Positions 34,990 to 44,553 of a stretch of 64,000 bases of DNA are shown piece by piece. Below the pieces are notes generated by a model. That model was not told the DNA's origin and made no database searches. It saw nothing but the letters and a program-made list of their open reading frames with translations. Origin of the DNA: Hymenobacter sp. DG25B (GTDB taxonomy: Bacteria; Bacteroidota; Bacteroidia; Cytophagales; Hymenobacteraceae); contig NZ_CP010054.1 of NCBI RefSeq assembly GCF_000801315.1, forward strand, positions 1,364,001 through 1,428,000, read 5' to 3'. A program made the translations under genes and the position numbers. Every line of letters starts with the position of its first letter. The first letter of the stretch is position 1.

Positions 34990-35688
34990 TTACTCGGCCT
35001 CCACTACCGTTTCCTCGGCCTGCGTAACGGCTTCATAAGTATCGGCATATTTAAAATCATCCAGCCAGTAGGCGGAGCTAACCACTTCAAATACCACTGT
35101 TTTATCCGTCTTCTCCATGGGGCGAAGCTGCCAGATAATGTCCTGGGCTTCGGGGAAGCTGGTGCCGGCCAACTGCTCACCGAACAGGCGTTTGAGCAGC
35201 GTATTGTCGGGCATGCCCTGGGCCAGCAGGCGCAGCAGCGGGGCCTCGGGGTGGTTGTCAAACACTGCCAGTGCCTCCGGGTCTTCCGTGGTCAGCCGCA
35301 CCTGAAACTGCACGGCTTCTGTGCGCGGAAATTTACCGTTGTAGGCTTCGTATAACAGCTGCGTGGCCTTGAAAAAGCCCTGATGCTGCCCCAACTCCGG
35401 GTTTTCTTCCCATAGTTTTTCCGTCAGCATCTGGTGGGCCAGGTTCTCTATCTGGCCGGCATTCAGCTGGTCAGCAAATAAATAGCCCAGCACCAGCTGC
35501 GCGGCTTCTGTGGGCTCCAGGTCAGTCAGCGACATCTGGCACATGGCCTTCAACTCAGCAGGCTCAATTTCTTCGGGGTTGTCGTAATTCATTTTCAGCA
35601 GCAGCTCCTTATAATCCTGGTTTTGCCAGGAGTTCGGCAGCTCGCTGAGGGTATCGAAAGAGAGGCGCTCTACGGTGAAATTCTTCAT
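34990..35688 (-). CDS. Uncharacterised soluble protein between two ABC exporter genes
   Basis: A 232-residue acidic, helical protein with no family I recognise and no signal peptide or membrane helix. I start at 35688 (MKNFTVERLSFDTL). The frame stays open to 35784, but that extension is Ser/Pro/Arg-rich and unlike the rest. It sits between paralogous exporter genes, 155 bases after the upstream one, and ends at its own strong terminator, so it may be co-transcribed with the 35844-37655 exporter. The C-terminal 15 residues are very acidic (EETVVEAE at the end). Confidence 0.75.
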   Translation of the reverse strand: MKNFTVERLSFDTLSELPNSWQNQDYKELLLKMNYDNPEEIEPAELKAMCQMSLTDLEPTEAAQLVLGYLFADQLNAGQIENLAHQMLTEKLWEENPELGQHQGFFKATQLLYEAYNGKFPRTEAVQFQVRLTTEDPEALAVFDNHPEAPLLRLLAQGMPDNTLLKRLFGEQLAGTSFPEAQDIIWQLRPMEKTDKTVVFEVVSSAYWLDDFKYADTYEAVTQAEETVVEAE

Positions 35689-35843
35689 GGAGGAGGTATT
35701 ACTGCTTGCGACCAAAGGTGGCCGGGATACCGGCGACAGATGCGCGCCTGGTGAAGTAGGTTTACGGTAACGCCTGCTAAACACTCATAAAGTATTCGGC
35801 TAATGTGGCAAAACACTGTCTGGTCATCCGAAAGGCTGTTTTC

Positions 35844-37655
35844 TTAGGCCGCCGTATCACTTATATCATCCCCATCATCTACCATCACGCGGGCCAGCTT
35901 CTCAATGTTGAGGCTGCGGGCCGAGGCGTCGAAGATTTCGCGGTAGGTGCCGCGCAGGTCGTAGAGGTACTCGTGGGTGCCGCTTTCCACCATGCGGCCC
36001 TGCTTCATCACGTAAATGCAGTCGGCGTCCACAATCTGGGCCAGGCTATGGGAGATGATTACTACCGTACGACCCCGCTTAATGGCATCCAGCGAGTTTT
36101 TGATTTGCTCCGTGGCAATGGCGTCCAAGGAGGCAGTCGGCTCATCGAGGAAGATAATAGACGGATTTTTGAGGAACAGCCGGGCAATGGCAATGCGCTG
36201 CTGCTGCCCACCGGAGAGTTGCTGGGCATCACTCTGGTACTGTTTGGGCAGTTGCATCACCTGCTCGTGCAGGTAGGCCTGCTTGCCGGCCGCCACTACC
36301 TGCTCAAAAGAAGCGTGCATGTTCCCGTAGCGGATGTTTTCCTCAATGGTGCCTTTGAAGATGTGGTTTTTCTGCAGCACCAGGCCAATTTGCTGGCGCA
36401 AAGCATGCGTGTCGTAGTCGGCTAGCGGGCGGCCGTCCAGCAGCATTTTTCCCTGGTCGGGCTCATAGAACTTACAGAGCAGGTTGATGATGGTGCTTTT
36501 GCCCGCGCCCGAAAGCCCGACCAGGGCCGTGGTTTTGCCTGCTTCCACCGTCAGGCATACATCGTGCAGGGCCTGCGTGCCGCTGGGGTAAGTGAAATCC
36601 ACATGACAGATTTCGAAGGTGCCCTGCAGGTGGTCGGGTTGGAGTAGCCCGGTTTTTTCGGTGGCCTCCTCGGCATCCAGAATGTCAAAGAAGCCCTCGG
36701 AGTACGTAAGGGCATCGTTCATCTCGTCATAAATGCGGTGCAGCTGCCGGATAGGGGCCGATACGTTGTTGAACAGCAGAATATGGAACATAATGGCCCC
36801 AATGGAAATCTGGCGGTCCAGCACCAGATAGGCGGTGAGAATGATAATTAGTACCACGCCTACCTGCTCGGTGAAGGTTTTGAGGCCATCGTAACGGAAG
36901 TTGGTTTTGCGGGTTTCCAGTTGGGCGGCCTGCAGGTTCTGCTGAAGCTGGTTCTGTTTCTGCTCCTCATAGTCTTCGCGCACAAAGCTCTTAATGACCA
37001 CCGCCGAATCGATGATATTCACCAGGCCCTGGCTTTTCTGCTCGCGCAGGCTGCGCAGCGCCCGGCGGGTGCCATTCAGCCGGTCAGCCTGCCGGTAGCT
37101 GATCCAGAAGTAGACCGGCATCACCGCCACCGCCACCAAACCCACATACAGGTTCGCCATAAACATGACCACCAGCGCCACTAGGGCATTGGCAAACAGC
37201 GGTAGAATATCAATAAAGAAGTTTTGCACCAGCTTCATCAGGCTCTCCACGCCCCGGTCGATGCGGGTCTGGAGCTTGCCGGTCTGGTTGCCGCTGTCGG
37301 AATAGAAGCCGAGCTGGTAGGAGAGAATCTTGCGCACGGCATCCTGGGCCAGCGTGCTGGATACGTTAATGCGGATTTTCTCCCCGTAATACTTCTGCCC
37401 AAACTGAATAAAGGTGTTGATGATTTCTTTTCCCAGCAACAGCCCGCTAACCAACAGCAGCATATCAGCACCCTCCGCCAGGCCCTGGTTCTGGTTCAAC
37501 AATGCCTGCACGGTGTCTACGGTGTAGCGTAGCACAAAGGGATTTACCTGGGCCGCCAGCGAGCCTACCAGCGTTAAAAGCAGCGTGCCAATAACCAGCG
37601 GCCGGTAGGGGCGCACATACGGGTACAGGCGTTTTATAATTTCCCAGAGACTCAT
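35844..37655 (-). CDS. ABC exporter, fused membrane and ATPase domains (copy 2)
   Basis: A 603-residue MsbA/LmrA-type half-transporter, paralogous to the 594-residue copy at 32932-34716. Six membrane helices lie in residues 1-320. The ATPase domain carries GLSGAGKST, LSGGQQQR and IIFLDEPTASLD. The N-terminus (MSLWEIIKRLYPYVRPYRPLV) closely matches copy 1, so both came from one duplication. Residues from about QPDHLQGTFE to NIRYGN are identical in the two proteins, and their DNA differs at only about seven positions. The two halves could assemble as a heterodimer. Confidence 0.93.
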   Translation of the reverse strand: MSLWEIIKRLYPYVRPYRPLVIGTLLLTLVGSLAAQVNPFVLRYTVDTVQALLNQNQGLAEGADMLLLVSGLLLGKEIINTFIQFGQKYYGEKIRINVSSTLAQDAVRKILSYQLGFYSDSGNQTGKLQTRIDRGVESLMKLVQNFFIDILPLFANALVALVVMFMANLYVGLVAVAVMPVYFWISYRQADRLNGTRRALRSLREQKSQGLVNIIDSAVVIKSFVREDYEEQKQNQLQQNLQAAQLETRKTNFRYDGLKTFTEQVGVVLIIILTAYLVLDRQISIGAIMFHILLFNNVSAPIRQLHRIYDEMNDALTYSEGFFDILDAEEATEKTGLLQPDHLQGTFEICHVDFTYPSGTQALHDVCLTVEAGKTTALVGLSGAGKSTIINLLCKFYEPDQGKMLLDGRPLADYDTHALRQQIGLVLQKNHIFKGTIEENIRYGNMHASFEQVVAAGKQAYLHEQVMQLPKQYQSDAQQLSGGQQQRIAIARLFLKNPSIIFLDEPTASLDAIATEQIKNSLDAIKRGRTVVIISHSLAQIVDADCIYVMKQGRMVESGTHEYLYDLRGTYREIFDASARSLNIEKLARVMVDDGDDISDTAA

Positions 37656-37728
37656 GACGGGAGTGGTTTAAGCGTACAGCAACTAGCCGATTAGACGGGG
37701 TAGGCAGAATAGAAGTTATGAGAAAGAA

Positions 37729-37758
37729 AAAACGCCCGGCAATGTTGCCGGGCGTTTT
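37729..37758 (-). terminator. Terminator-like hairpin downstream of susCD
   Basis: A 14-bp GC-rich stem (37729-37742 with 37745-37758) with A- and T-rich ends. It is a second stop behind the one at 37843-37873, before the leftward ABC gene begins. Confidence 0.7.
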
Positions 37759-37842
37759 AGCGTACAAGAGCAGATTATGGAATGATAAGCGGATGAAGCG
37801 TCGACGCCGCTTACGGTAATGCTTATAGAGAAAAGGGCATAA

Positions 37843-37873
37843 AAAAAGCCTCCCGAAATGGAGGAGGCTTTTT
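37843..37873 (-). terminator. Terminator of the SusCD operon
   Basis: An 11-bp stem (37843-37853 with 37863-37873) followed on the minus strand by a T-run, 13 bases past the SusD stop codon. Confidence 0.88.
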
Positions 37874-37885
37874 GAAAGTGAGCTA

Positions 37886-39376
37886 CTAGTAGCCGGGGTT
37901 CTGAGTTACCAGAGTCTGGCTGGTCTGAATCTCACGCTGGGGGATAGGCCACAAGTTGCGGTACGGTTCCGTAATAGCCGGCAGTGTTGCCTGAACTAGG
38001 CCGGTACGCCGCAGATCAAACCAACGGAAGCCTTCGTTTGCCAACTCAACCCGGCGCTCTTTCAGAATAGCAGTTACAATATCAGCAGAGCTATTCGCAA
38101 TGATTACGTGAGGGGGAACAACGTCTCCAACCTTAGGTGGGGCCACAAACACGTAAGGAGCAAGACCCGCCCGTTTGCGAATCACATTAACCAGTTCAAT
38201 AGCCCGATCCGTCTGGCCTAGTTGTGCCAGGGACTCCGCCCAGGTTAACACCACTTCCGCACTACGAACCAAAATTACGTTGTCATCTCCTGAAGCAACC
38301 CGAAAGTATTTGCGGGTTGTTCCGCTAGGATATACAGTGGTTGCTGTAGAAGCAGTCACGCTATTCACAACCCGCCGCAGGTCTCCAGCTTCGTGTGCCG
38401 GCCCTAATCCGGTGGCAGGGTCTACTTCATTCCGGCCACCAGCTGCCGCCGGGAACCAGAAGAATGCTAAGGAGTTGGCATCAACTGGGTCAAAAGGTAG
38501 CTCCCAAAGTGCTTCAGAAGAAAACTTCTGTGAGAAGATGGCATCATAGCTGGCATCGCCGATATTCTTTTCCAGTGTTTTAACCGGAGTCAGCGTGCCA
38601 AGTTCGGTTTCAATTTGCTCTGCATAGTTGGCGGCTACCTGATAATTGCGTAACCGTAGCTCAAGGCGCGCCTGTAGAGCTAGTACCGTTACTTTGCTAA
38701 TGTAAGCTTTGGTACTGCGTTCGATTGGCAGGTGCTGTGCTGCGAATGCGAGGTCCTCGCGAATAGCGGCTACTACTTCGGCTTCCGTGTTCCGGGCTAT
38801 GGGCTTAATTTCTTCGCCGGTAATGGAGGTAGTGGGCTTTAAGCGCAGCGGTACGCCAAGGCCATCAGCATAACCATATCCTTCAGGCTTGCCACCCCAA
38901 TAAGCCAGCAAGTTCATGTAGTTGAAAGCACGCAATGCCCGGGCCTCAGCAACAGCGGCGTCTTTATTGAAGCTGGGGTCCGTGAGCAGCTCAGCCTGTT
39001 GAATAGTGTAATTTATGCGGTTGATGCCCGCATAAATCGTATTCCACATGTTAGTCAGCTCCACGTTATCGGGCAGAATAGAACCGTTGGCAATTTGCGC
39101 GAAGCTGGGAAAAGTACCCGTATGCCGGGCGTTATCGGCGGCCAGATCTGCAAACAGCTGGTAGCGTAAGCCTAGGTAGTTAGCGCTCTGCAGAATGTCG
39201 TAAGAACCCCGGATGGCAGCTTGCACATCAGCGGGGGTTTTCAGACCCGCATTGGAATCCAAGCTGGCTTGAGGAGTTACATCCAGGATTTTCTCGCAGG
39301 ATGTAATACCGAAGCCAAGAGTAAGCACAAACGCTGCGGGAAGCAAGCGCCGGCTAAAAGAACGAATATGTACCAT
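37886..39376 (-). CDS. SusD/RagB family nutrient-binding outer membrane lipoprotein
   Basis: A 496-residue surface lipoprotein that caps the SusC barrel and binds the nutrient. The lipobox ends ITSC with the lipidated Cys27. SusD-like N-terminal repeats follow (LKTPADVQAAIRGSYDIL). The C-terminal RagB part carries KERRVELANEGFRWFDLRRTG, the best conserved stretch of the family. It lies 25 bases after the SusC gene, the normal pair order. No polysaccharide-degrading enzymes, sigma/anti-sigma pair or sensor are adjacent, so the substrate (glycan, peptide or other) cannot be inferred. Confidence 0.94.
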   Translation of the reverse strand: MVHIRSFSRRLLPAAFVLTLGFGITSCEKILDVTPQASLDSNAGLKTPADVQAAIRGSYDILQSANYLGLRYQLFADLAADNARHTGTFPSFAQIANGSILPDNVELTNMWNTIYAGINRINYTIQQAELLTDPSFNKDAAVAEARALRAFNYMNLLAYWGGKPEGYGYADGLGVPLRLKPTTSITGEEIKPIARNTEAEVVAAIREDLAFAAQHLPIERSTKAYISKVTVLALQARLELRLRNYQVAANYAEQIETELGTLTPVKTLEKNIGDASYDAIFSQKFSSEALWELPFDPVDANSLAFFWFPAAAGGRNEVDPATGLGPAHEAGDLRRVVNSVTASTATTVYPSGTTRKYFRVASGDDNVILVRSAEVVLTWAESLAQLGQTDRAIELVNVIRKRAGLAPYVFVAPPKVGDVVPPHVIIANSSADIVTAILKERRVELANEGFRWFDLRRTGLVQATLPAITEPYRNLWPIPQREIQTSQTLVTQNPGY

Positions 39377-39401
39377 TATAGAATGTCGAATTTAAGCTGA
39401 A

Positions 39402-42400
39402 TTAGAAGCCCAGGCTAATGCCACCGGTGATGGTGCGCGCCTGTGGGAAGGTGAGGAAGTCAGTACCCAGAGCCGTGTTAGAGCCGCTGAAGGTATTTAC
39501 TTCCGGATCAAGGCCTGAGTAGTCAGTAGCCGTGAACAGGTTCTGGCCCTGTACATACACCCGCACATTGCTCAGGTGGGCCCGCTGCGCCAGAACTTTG
39601 GGCAGTGTGTACCCCAAGGTCAGGTTCTTGAGGCGGGCATAGGAGCCATCCTCAATGAAGCGGTCCGAGGTACGACGGTTGTTGTTGGGGTCGCCGTACA
39701 CGGCACGGGGAATATCCGTGTTTGTATTGGTGGGCGTCCAGCGGTTCAACACAGCAGCATCCTGGCCAAATACACCATTCATGCCCTGGGCAAACGAGAT
39801 GTTGTTATTGAAAATCTTGTTGCCGTAGCTGTACTGAATGAAGGCACTCAGATCAAAACCTTTGAAGCGTACCGTGTTGGTCAGACCACCGAAGAACTTA
39901 GGCTGGGCATTGCCCAGGATTTCCTGGTCGTCACCGGTGATGCGGCCATCACCGTTCAGGTCACGGAATTTAATGTCACCAGGGCGAGTGAGTGAAGACT
40001 GGTAACGAGCCGTTGGAGAGTTAGTTTTTTCCTGTGCAGCAGCATCCAGCGTGTTGATTTCTTCCTGCGTCTGGAAGATGCCATCTACGCGGTAACCACG
40101 GAAAGCACCCAGTGGTTGACCTACTGCCAGCCAGCTAGCAAAACCAACAGCCTGGCCTTGGTCACCTTCCACCAGTTTGGTTACCTCGTTGCGGTTGAAG
40201 GCAATATTGAAATTGGTTTCCCAGTTAAAGCCACCGTCACCTTCGGCACGGAAGTTCACTGTGTTCAGGGCAATTTCTACCCCGCGGTTGCGCATGTTGC
40301 CAATGTTCTCGGTGTAAGAAAGGTAACCCGTATTGCCGGGTACTGTGCGAGCGAGCAGCAGGTCGCGGGTCTCGCGGTTATAGGCATCCAAAGATAGATA
40401 GATGCGGTTATCCAACAGGCCAAAATCAACACCTACGTTGCCGGTAGCCGTACGCTCCCATTTCAGATTGGGGTTTTCCAGCTGGCCAATAGCAAGACCA
40501 CCTACCTGGGCAAAGTTGGCGCCCGTATTAATCAGGCCACGGGAAGCGAAGTTGCCAATTTCCTGGTTGCCGGTTTCACCGTAGCTGGCCCGCAGCTTAA
40601 TGTCGGAAATGGCCGTGATATCCTGCAGGAAGCCTTCTTCCGAAATGCGCCAGCCCACCGAAGCAGCGGGGAAGTAACCATAGCGGTTGTTACGGCCGAA
40701 GCGCGAAGAACCATCCCGGCGCAATGTGGCACCGAACAGATACTTATCCTTGAAGTTATAGTTCAAACGAGCCAAGGTGCCAAACAGACGGTACTGGCTT
40801 TCGCTGGACGAGGCGTTGGTCTTTACGGCCGCCGCCGACAGCTGGCGTACACCGTTGCCGGGGAAGCCCGAGCCTTGTGCAATAACCGAGTTGAAGGTGC
40901 TCTGCTGATAATCCAGTACCAACTGACCGTTCAGCGAGTGGTCGCCGAAAGTTTTGCTGTACAGGAAGGAGCTAATGTGGTTAAAGTTGGCGTCCGTGTT
41001 GATGGAGGCCGTACCCGAACCGTTTGAGCCACGGCCAGAGTTGGTAGTGGTGGGGAAGAAAGTTTCGTCTTTAAACTGAATATAGTCCAGACCGAAAGTA
41101 GCACGATATTTCAGGTTCTTGATGAACTCAAACTCCGTGTACTGCGTGCCAATCAGGCGGGAGCTAATGCCCTTGTTATAAGGCTCGCGAGCAGCAGCAA
41201 TAGGGTTTTCCGTCGACGAAGCTGGGTCTTTGGCATAGGTGCCATCCGCTTTGTATTTCGGAATATCGCTGGCTACCAGAATGGCCGTGCTCAGTACACC
41301 GTAAATGTTGTTGTCGTTCTGAATACGGTTGTTCACCGAGCGGTTCAGGCCCAGGTTAACGCCCATCCGGATGTGGTCGGCCAGTTTGTTGTCGAGCACT
41401 ACCCGGCCACTGGCGCGGTTGAAGCCCGAGCCCAGGATAATGCCCTGCTGATCGAAGTAGCTGCCGCTTACACGGTAGCTGGACTTCTCCGTGCCACCGC
41501 TGATGCTCACCTCATGGTTGGTGATAGGGGCCGTACGTAGAATCTCATCTGCCCAGTTCGTGTTAGGTGCTTTTGTAGGATCCTGGAACTGAGCCAGGTC
41601 ACGGATACCGTCGCCGTTATCTATGATGTAAAACTTACCCGCATCATCAACGTTGTAGCTAGCGTCGCTGAACAGGTAGCCAGTCAGGTCAGCATAGCTG
41701 CGCCAGTTCACGCCAAAGGCGCTAATGTTGTCGGCGGCGTTAACAGGGTAGCGGTTTTGAGCCTGCTCCAGAAACAACTCGGTTTGCTGCTGGCCGGTAA
41801 GGGCATGCGGCTTTTTCCAGGCGGTTTGAGCACCGCGGTAGTAGTCAAGCGTTACTTTGGTTTTGCCAACCCGGCCCCGCTTGGTAGTAATCAGCACAAC
41901 GCCGTTAGAACCGCGTGAGCCGTAGATAGCCGCCGCGGCAGCATCTTTCAGAATCTCCATCGACTCAATGTCGTTGGGATTCAGGTCAGACAGTGCATTG
42001 GTTTGCTGGTTACCCACTCCAATGTTGCTGTAGCTGCCCGAGTTAATCGGCAAACCATCAATAACATACAGTGGCTCATTGCCGGCGCCAATAGAGGCGC
42101 TGCCCCGTACGCGCACCGCAATACCGGAACCGGGCGTACCCGAGTTCTGGGTTACCTGCACACCGGCTGCCCGGCCCTGCAGGGCCTGATCTACACCAGC
42201 AATAGGCTGGTTCTCAAAGTCGCGGGCTTTTACAGTGGCAATAGAACCCGTGAGTTCCTTGCGCTCCTGCGCAATACCGAAACCCGTTACAATAACCTCG
42301 CTTAGCTGACGATTATCCTGCGCCAGGGCTACATCAATACGGCTTTCATTGCCTATAACACGCTCCGTAGCGGCATAGCCAATAAATGAAAAGGAGAGAG

Positions 42401-42611
42401 TACCACCAGTAGATGGGATAGAAAGCGAGTAAGTACCATCGCTGCTGGAGGAAACCCCAACCGTAGTACCTTTCAAAAGAACAGTAACACCGGGCAAGCC
42501 TTCATTGGTGCTTGCGTCAGTTACCCGTCCGGTAATGGTGCGGTCCTGCGCCGAAACGGAATGCAGAATGCCCAATAGGAACAGGAAACTCAGAAGTAAG
42601 AGTTTTCGCAT
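39402..42611 (-). CDS. SusC/RagA family TonB-dependent outer membrane transporter
   Basis: A 1069-residue outer membrane barrel that imports large nutrients using TonB energy. Signal peptide residues 1-21. A carboxypeptidase-regulatory-like domain follows (about 23-105, ITGRVTDASTNEGLPGVTVLLKGT region). The TonB-box-like SEVIVTGFG lies near residue 105. The plug domain has LQGRAAGVQVTQNSG and the SusC signature IYGSRGSNGVVLITTKRG. About 22 strands complete the barrel. It is followed by its SusD partner. The length is normal for SusC. A candidate promoter lies at 42681-42712. Confidence 0.95.
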   Translation of the reverse strand: MRKLLLLSFLFLLGILHSVSAQDRTITGRVTDASTNEGLPGVTVLLKGTTVGVSSSSDGTYSLSIPSTGGTLSFSFIGYAATERVIGNESRIDVALAQDNRQLSEVIVTGFGIAQERKELTGSIATVKARDFENQPIAGVDQALQGRAAGVQVTQNSGTPGSGIAVRVRGSASIGAGNEPLYVIDGLPINSGSYSNIGVGNQQTNALSDLNPNDIESMEILKDAAAAAIYGSRGSNGVVLITTKRGRVGKTKVTLDYYRGAQTAWKKPHALTGQQQTELFLEQAQNRYPVNAADNISAFGVNWRSYADLTGYLFSDASYNVDDAGKFYIIDNGDGIRDLAQFQDPTKAPNTNWADEILRTAPITNHEVSISGGTEKSSYRVSGSYFDQQGIILGSGFNRASGRVVLDNKLADHIRMGVNLGLNRSVNNRIQNDNNIYGVLSTAILVASDIPKYKADGTYAKDPASSTENPIAAAREPYNKGISSRLIGTQYTEFEFIKNLKYRATFGLDYIQFKDETFFPTTTNSGRGSNGSGTASINTDANFNHISSFLYSKTFGDHSLNGQLVLDYQQSTFNSVIAQGSGFPGNGVRQLSAAAVKTNASSSESQYRLFGTLARLNYNFKDKYLFGATLRRDGSSRFGRNNRYGYFPAASVGWRISEEGFLQDITAISDIKLRASYGETGNQEIGNFASRGLINTGANFAQVGGLAIGQLENPNLKWERTATGNVGVDFGLLDNRIYLSLDAYNRETRDLLLARTVPGNTGYLSYTENIGNMRNRGVEIALNTVNFRAEGDGGFNWETNFNIAFNRNEVTKLVEGDQGQAVGFASWLAVGQPLGAFRGYRVDGIFQTQEEINTLDAAAQEKTNSPTARYQSSLTRPGDIKFRDLNGDGRITGDDQEILGNAQPKFFGGLTNTVRFKGFDLSAFIQYSYGNKIFNNNISFAQGMNGVFGQDAAVLNRWTPTNTNTDIPRAVYGDPNNNRRTSDRFIEDGSYARLKNLTLGYTLPKVLAQRAHLSNVRVYVQGQNLFTATDYSGLDPEVNTFSGSNTALGTDFLTFPQARTITGGISLGF

Positions 42612-42680
42612 GTTGGGAGGTGTGAAATTAAAAGGTTTTAATGGGGTGAAGTTGCATTCTGGTTGAGGGCAGAATGATTA

Positions 42681-42712
42681 CAATTATACATCTGAAATGA
42701 TGTAATGGCAAA
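42681..42712 (-). promoter_or_regulatory. Possible promoter of susCD
   Basis: On the minus strand TTTG (42712-42709), a 20-base spacer, then TATAATTG (42688-42681), one base off TAnnTTTG. It would give a leader of about 65 bases. Confidence 0.4.
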
Positions 42713-43156
42713 AATGTTTGCCCTATGTTATGATTATGGAGGAAAGAGAAGGGTATAATTGTTGATATAGCATTCCTGCAGTACAGGTGTTTAATTGTAT
42801 TATTATTATATAGCATGTGTATTTAAATGCCTAAAACAACCCTGGTTCTAGTAGAAACATTGAATTATAATTCATTTGCCTGATTATCAATAGGTTATTA
42901 ATTGATGATATGTTATAGATATATAATTATTTTTTCTACGTTAAGTTCAAATCGATAAAAAAATAATTTTAAGGGCGATGGGTCTATAAACCCTTCCCAT
43001 ATATATTAAAACGCATTTAACAGGGAGCTGCCATAGCACTGGCTTTGTCTGCTATGTCTAAATAGCCATAGTAATAGCTATTGATATTCAGCAATATGCC
43101 TGTGGCCACGACCGAGGACTAAACGCAGCTGTTGCCAAAAGAGCCAATCCTACATG

Positions 43157-43214
43157 CCCCACTGCAAACCGCCCTACCAACTGTTTAAACAGGGTAGGGC
43201 GGTTTGCAGTGGGG
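43157..43214 (-). terminator. Large hairpin after the dienelactone hydrolase gene
   Basis: A perfect 22-bp stem (43157-43178 with 43193-43214) whose 14-base loop itself contains the palindrome CTGTTTAAACAG. It lies 43 bases after the gene's stop codon. There is no T-run, so a terminator role is probable but not certain. Confidence 0.6.
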
Positions 43215-43256
43215 GTAATCGTGAATTGATTCTCGGGATTTCAATACGCGGGCAAA

Positions 43257-44120
43257 TCAGCTGAGCTTCTCCTTGAATAACCGCAGGGTTCGTTCCCAAG
43301 CCAGCTTGGCGGCTTCAGCGTTGTAGCGGGCCGGGGAGGAGTCGTTGTTGAAGGCATGGTTGACTCCGGGGTAAACGTATTGCTCAAACGATACTCCGGC
43401 CGCTTTCAGAGCTGCCTCGTAGGCGGGCATGCCGGCATTTACCCGTTCGTCCAGGCCGGCATAATGCAGCATCAGCGCCGCTTTTATCTGGGCGAGGTCG
43501 GCAGAGGCGTCGGGTTGGGTGCCGTAGTAAGCTACGGCGGCATTTAGCTGCGGATCGTGCAGGGCCAGCTGGTTGGCCATCGCCCCACCCCAGCAAAAGC
43601 CCACGCAGCCGGTGCGGCCGTTGCTTTCCGGCCGGCTGCGCAGATAGCGCAGGGCCGTGAGGTAGTTATTCAGGTTCTGCTGCTTATCCAGCTTGCCAAT
43701 GAGCGTGCGGCCTTCATCCTCATTCGCCGGGGTACCGCCAAATACCGATAAAGCATCGACGCCCAGTGCCAGATACCCGGCCTGGGCCACGCGGCGCGTG
43801 ATGTCCTTAATATGAGGAGTGAGGCCCCGGTTTTCGTGAATCACCACCACGGCCCCACGCTTTTTCTTCTTTTTCGGCTGTACCAGGTAGCCCTTCATGG
43901 TAACACCGGCATCACCTGGCCAGGTAACCTCTTCGGCTACCAGCTTGCTCTTTTCCGTTTCCAGGGAAGCAGCCTGCGCATAGCCGGGCTCCAGTACGGC
44001 CAGAGCCGCGGCCGCCAGGACCGTGCCACCGGCCAGCTTTACCAGGCGCTCCAAAAACTCCTTGCGGCTAAGCGGGGCGTGCGTATACTCATCAAACAGG
44101 GTAATGATGCGCTGGTCCAT
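43257..44120 (-). CDS. Dienelactone hydrolase family protein
   Basis: A 287-residue alpha/beta hydrolase. The catalytic triad is visible: Cys176 in GFCWGG, Asp224 in AGLDERVNAG, and His255 in PGVNHAF. The N-terminus (residues 1-51) has SRKEFLERL followed by a hydrophobic stretch and AQA, which resembles a Tat signal (an R-K pair in place of R-R), so it is probably exported. Characterised relatives hydrolyse dienelactone in chloroaromatic breakdown, but most homologues have unknown substrates. The gene stands alone. Confidence 0.9.
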   Translation of the reverse strand: MDQRIITLFDEYTHAPLSRKEFLERLVKLAGGTVLAAAALAVLEPGYAQAASLETEKSKLVAEEVTWPGDAGVTMKGYLVQPKKKKKRGAVVVIHENRGLTPHIKDITRRVAQAGYLALGVDALSVFGGTPANEDEGRTLIGKLDKQQNLNNYLTALRYLRSRPESNGRTGCVGFCWGGAMANQLALHDPQLNAAVAYYGTQPDASADLAQIKAALMLHYAGLDERVNAGMPAYEAALKAAGVSFEQYVYPGVNHAFNNDSSPARYNAEAAKLAWERTLRLFKEKLS

Positions 44121-44168
44121 AAGTGGTGGTGTTAACGAGGAAAAAGTACCGAACAGTAGCTACAACCG

Positions 44169-44540
44169 TTAGTCCTCCTCGCGGTTCACGGAGTCCATGG
44201 TAAAAGCCGGCACGCAGATAGACCAGTATTCCACTTCCTCATCAAAGGGATTGGAATAGCGCACGCGGGCACCGGCCTTTATTAGTAATGACTCGCCGGG
44301 ACCCAGCTCAATAATGTCGCCATCCACCTCAAACTGCTTGCGGCCCCGGATAACAATCGTTACCTCATCAAACTCGGGATTCTGGTGAGGCTCGCTCCAG
44401 TGGGGTGGTGCCACCATGTGGGCCACACTGTATTCGCTGGTTTGGGTACTGGCCCAGCCAATATGCTCCTCAATGAGCTTGCCATCGGTGGTAGGTACGC
44501 GGAAAGGATTTTGCTGGCGGAAGTAGCGCTTGTGTAGCAT
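44169..44540 (-). CDS. Cupin domain protein
   Basis: A 123-residue single-domain cupin. The first cupin motif is seen as HWSEPHQNPEFDEVTIVIRGRKQFEVDG, with candidate metal ligands His, His and Glu, and the second as GPGESLLIKAGARVRYSNP. Cupins are a fold and not a function; small ones act as metal-dependent enzymes or sugar-binding sensors. I start at 44540 (MLHKRYFRQQNPF) because the longer frame to 44609 overlaps the neighbouring Kazal gene. It ends 48 bases before the dienelactone hydrolase start. Confidence 0.85.
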   Translation of the reverse strand: MLHKRYFRQQNPFRVPTTDGKLIEEHIGWASTQTSEYSVAHMVAPPHWSEPHQNPEFDEVTIVIRGRKQFEVDGDIIELGPGESLLIKAGARVRYSNPFDEEVEYWSICVPAFTMDSVNREED

Positions 44541-44553
44541 GGGGTAGAAGATA

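Larger units (their letters stand above)
42612..43256. other. 645-base AT-rich intergenic region upstream of susC
   Basis: No convincing gene. A 62-codon frame on the minus strand at 42628-42816 has no recognisable features and overlaps the candidate promoter. The region from about 42750 to 43020 is strongly AT-rich. It contains the susC promoter candidate and, at the right end, the strong hairpin at 43157-43214. Confidence 0.5.

Noticed and set aside
42628..42816. 62-codon frame on the minus strand in the susC leader
   Set aside because: No recognisable features, AT-rich chance frame, overlaps the candidate susC promoter.
43157..43214. Member of the REP-like palindrome superfamily
   Set aside because: It lacks the GTCAT..GAG..CGAAG layout and its loop is a short palindrome, so it is treated as a gene-end hairpin.
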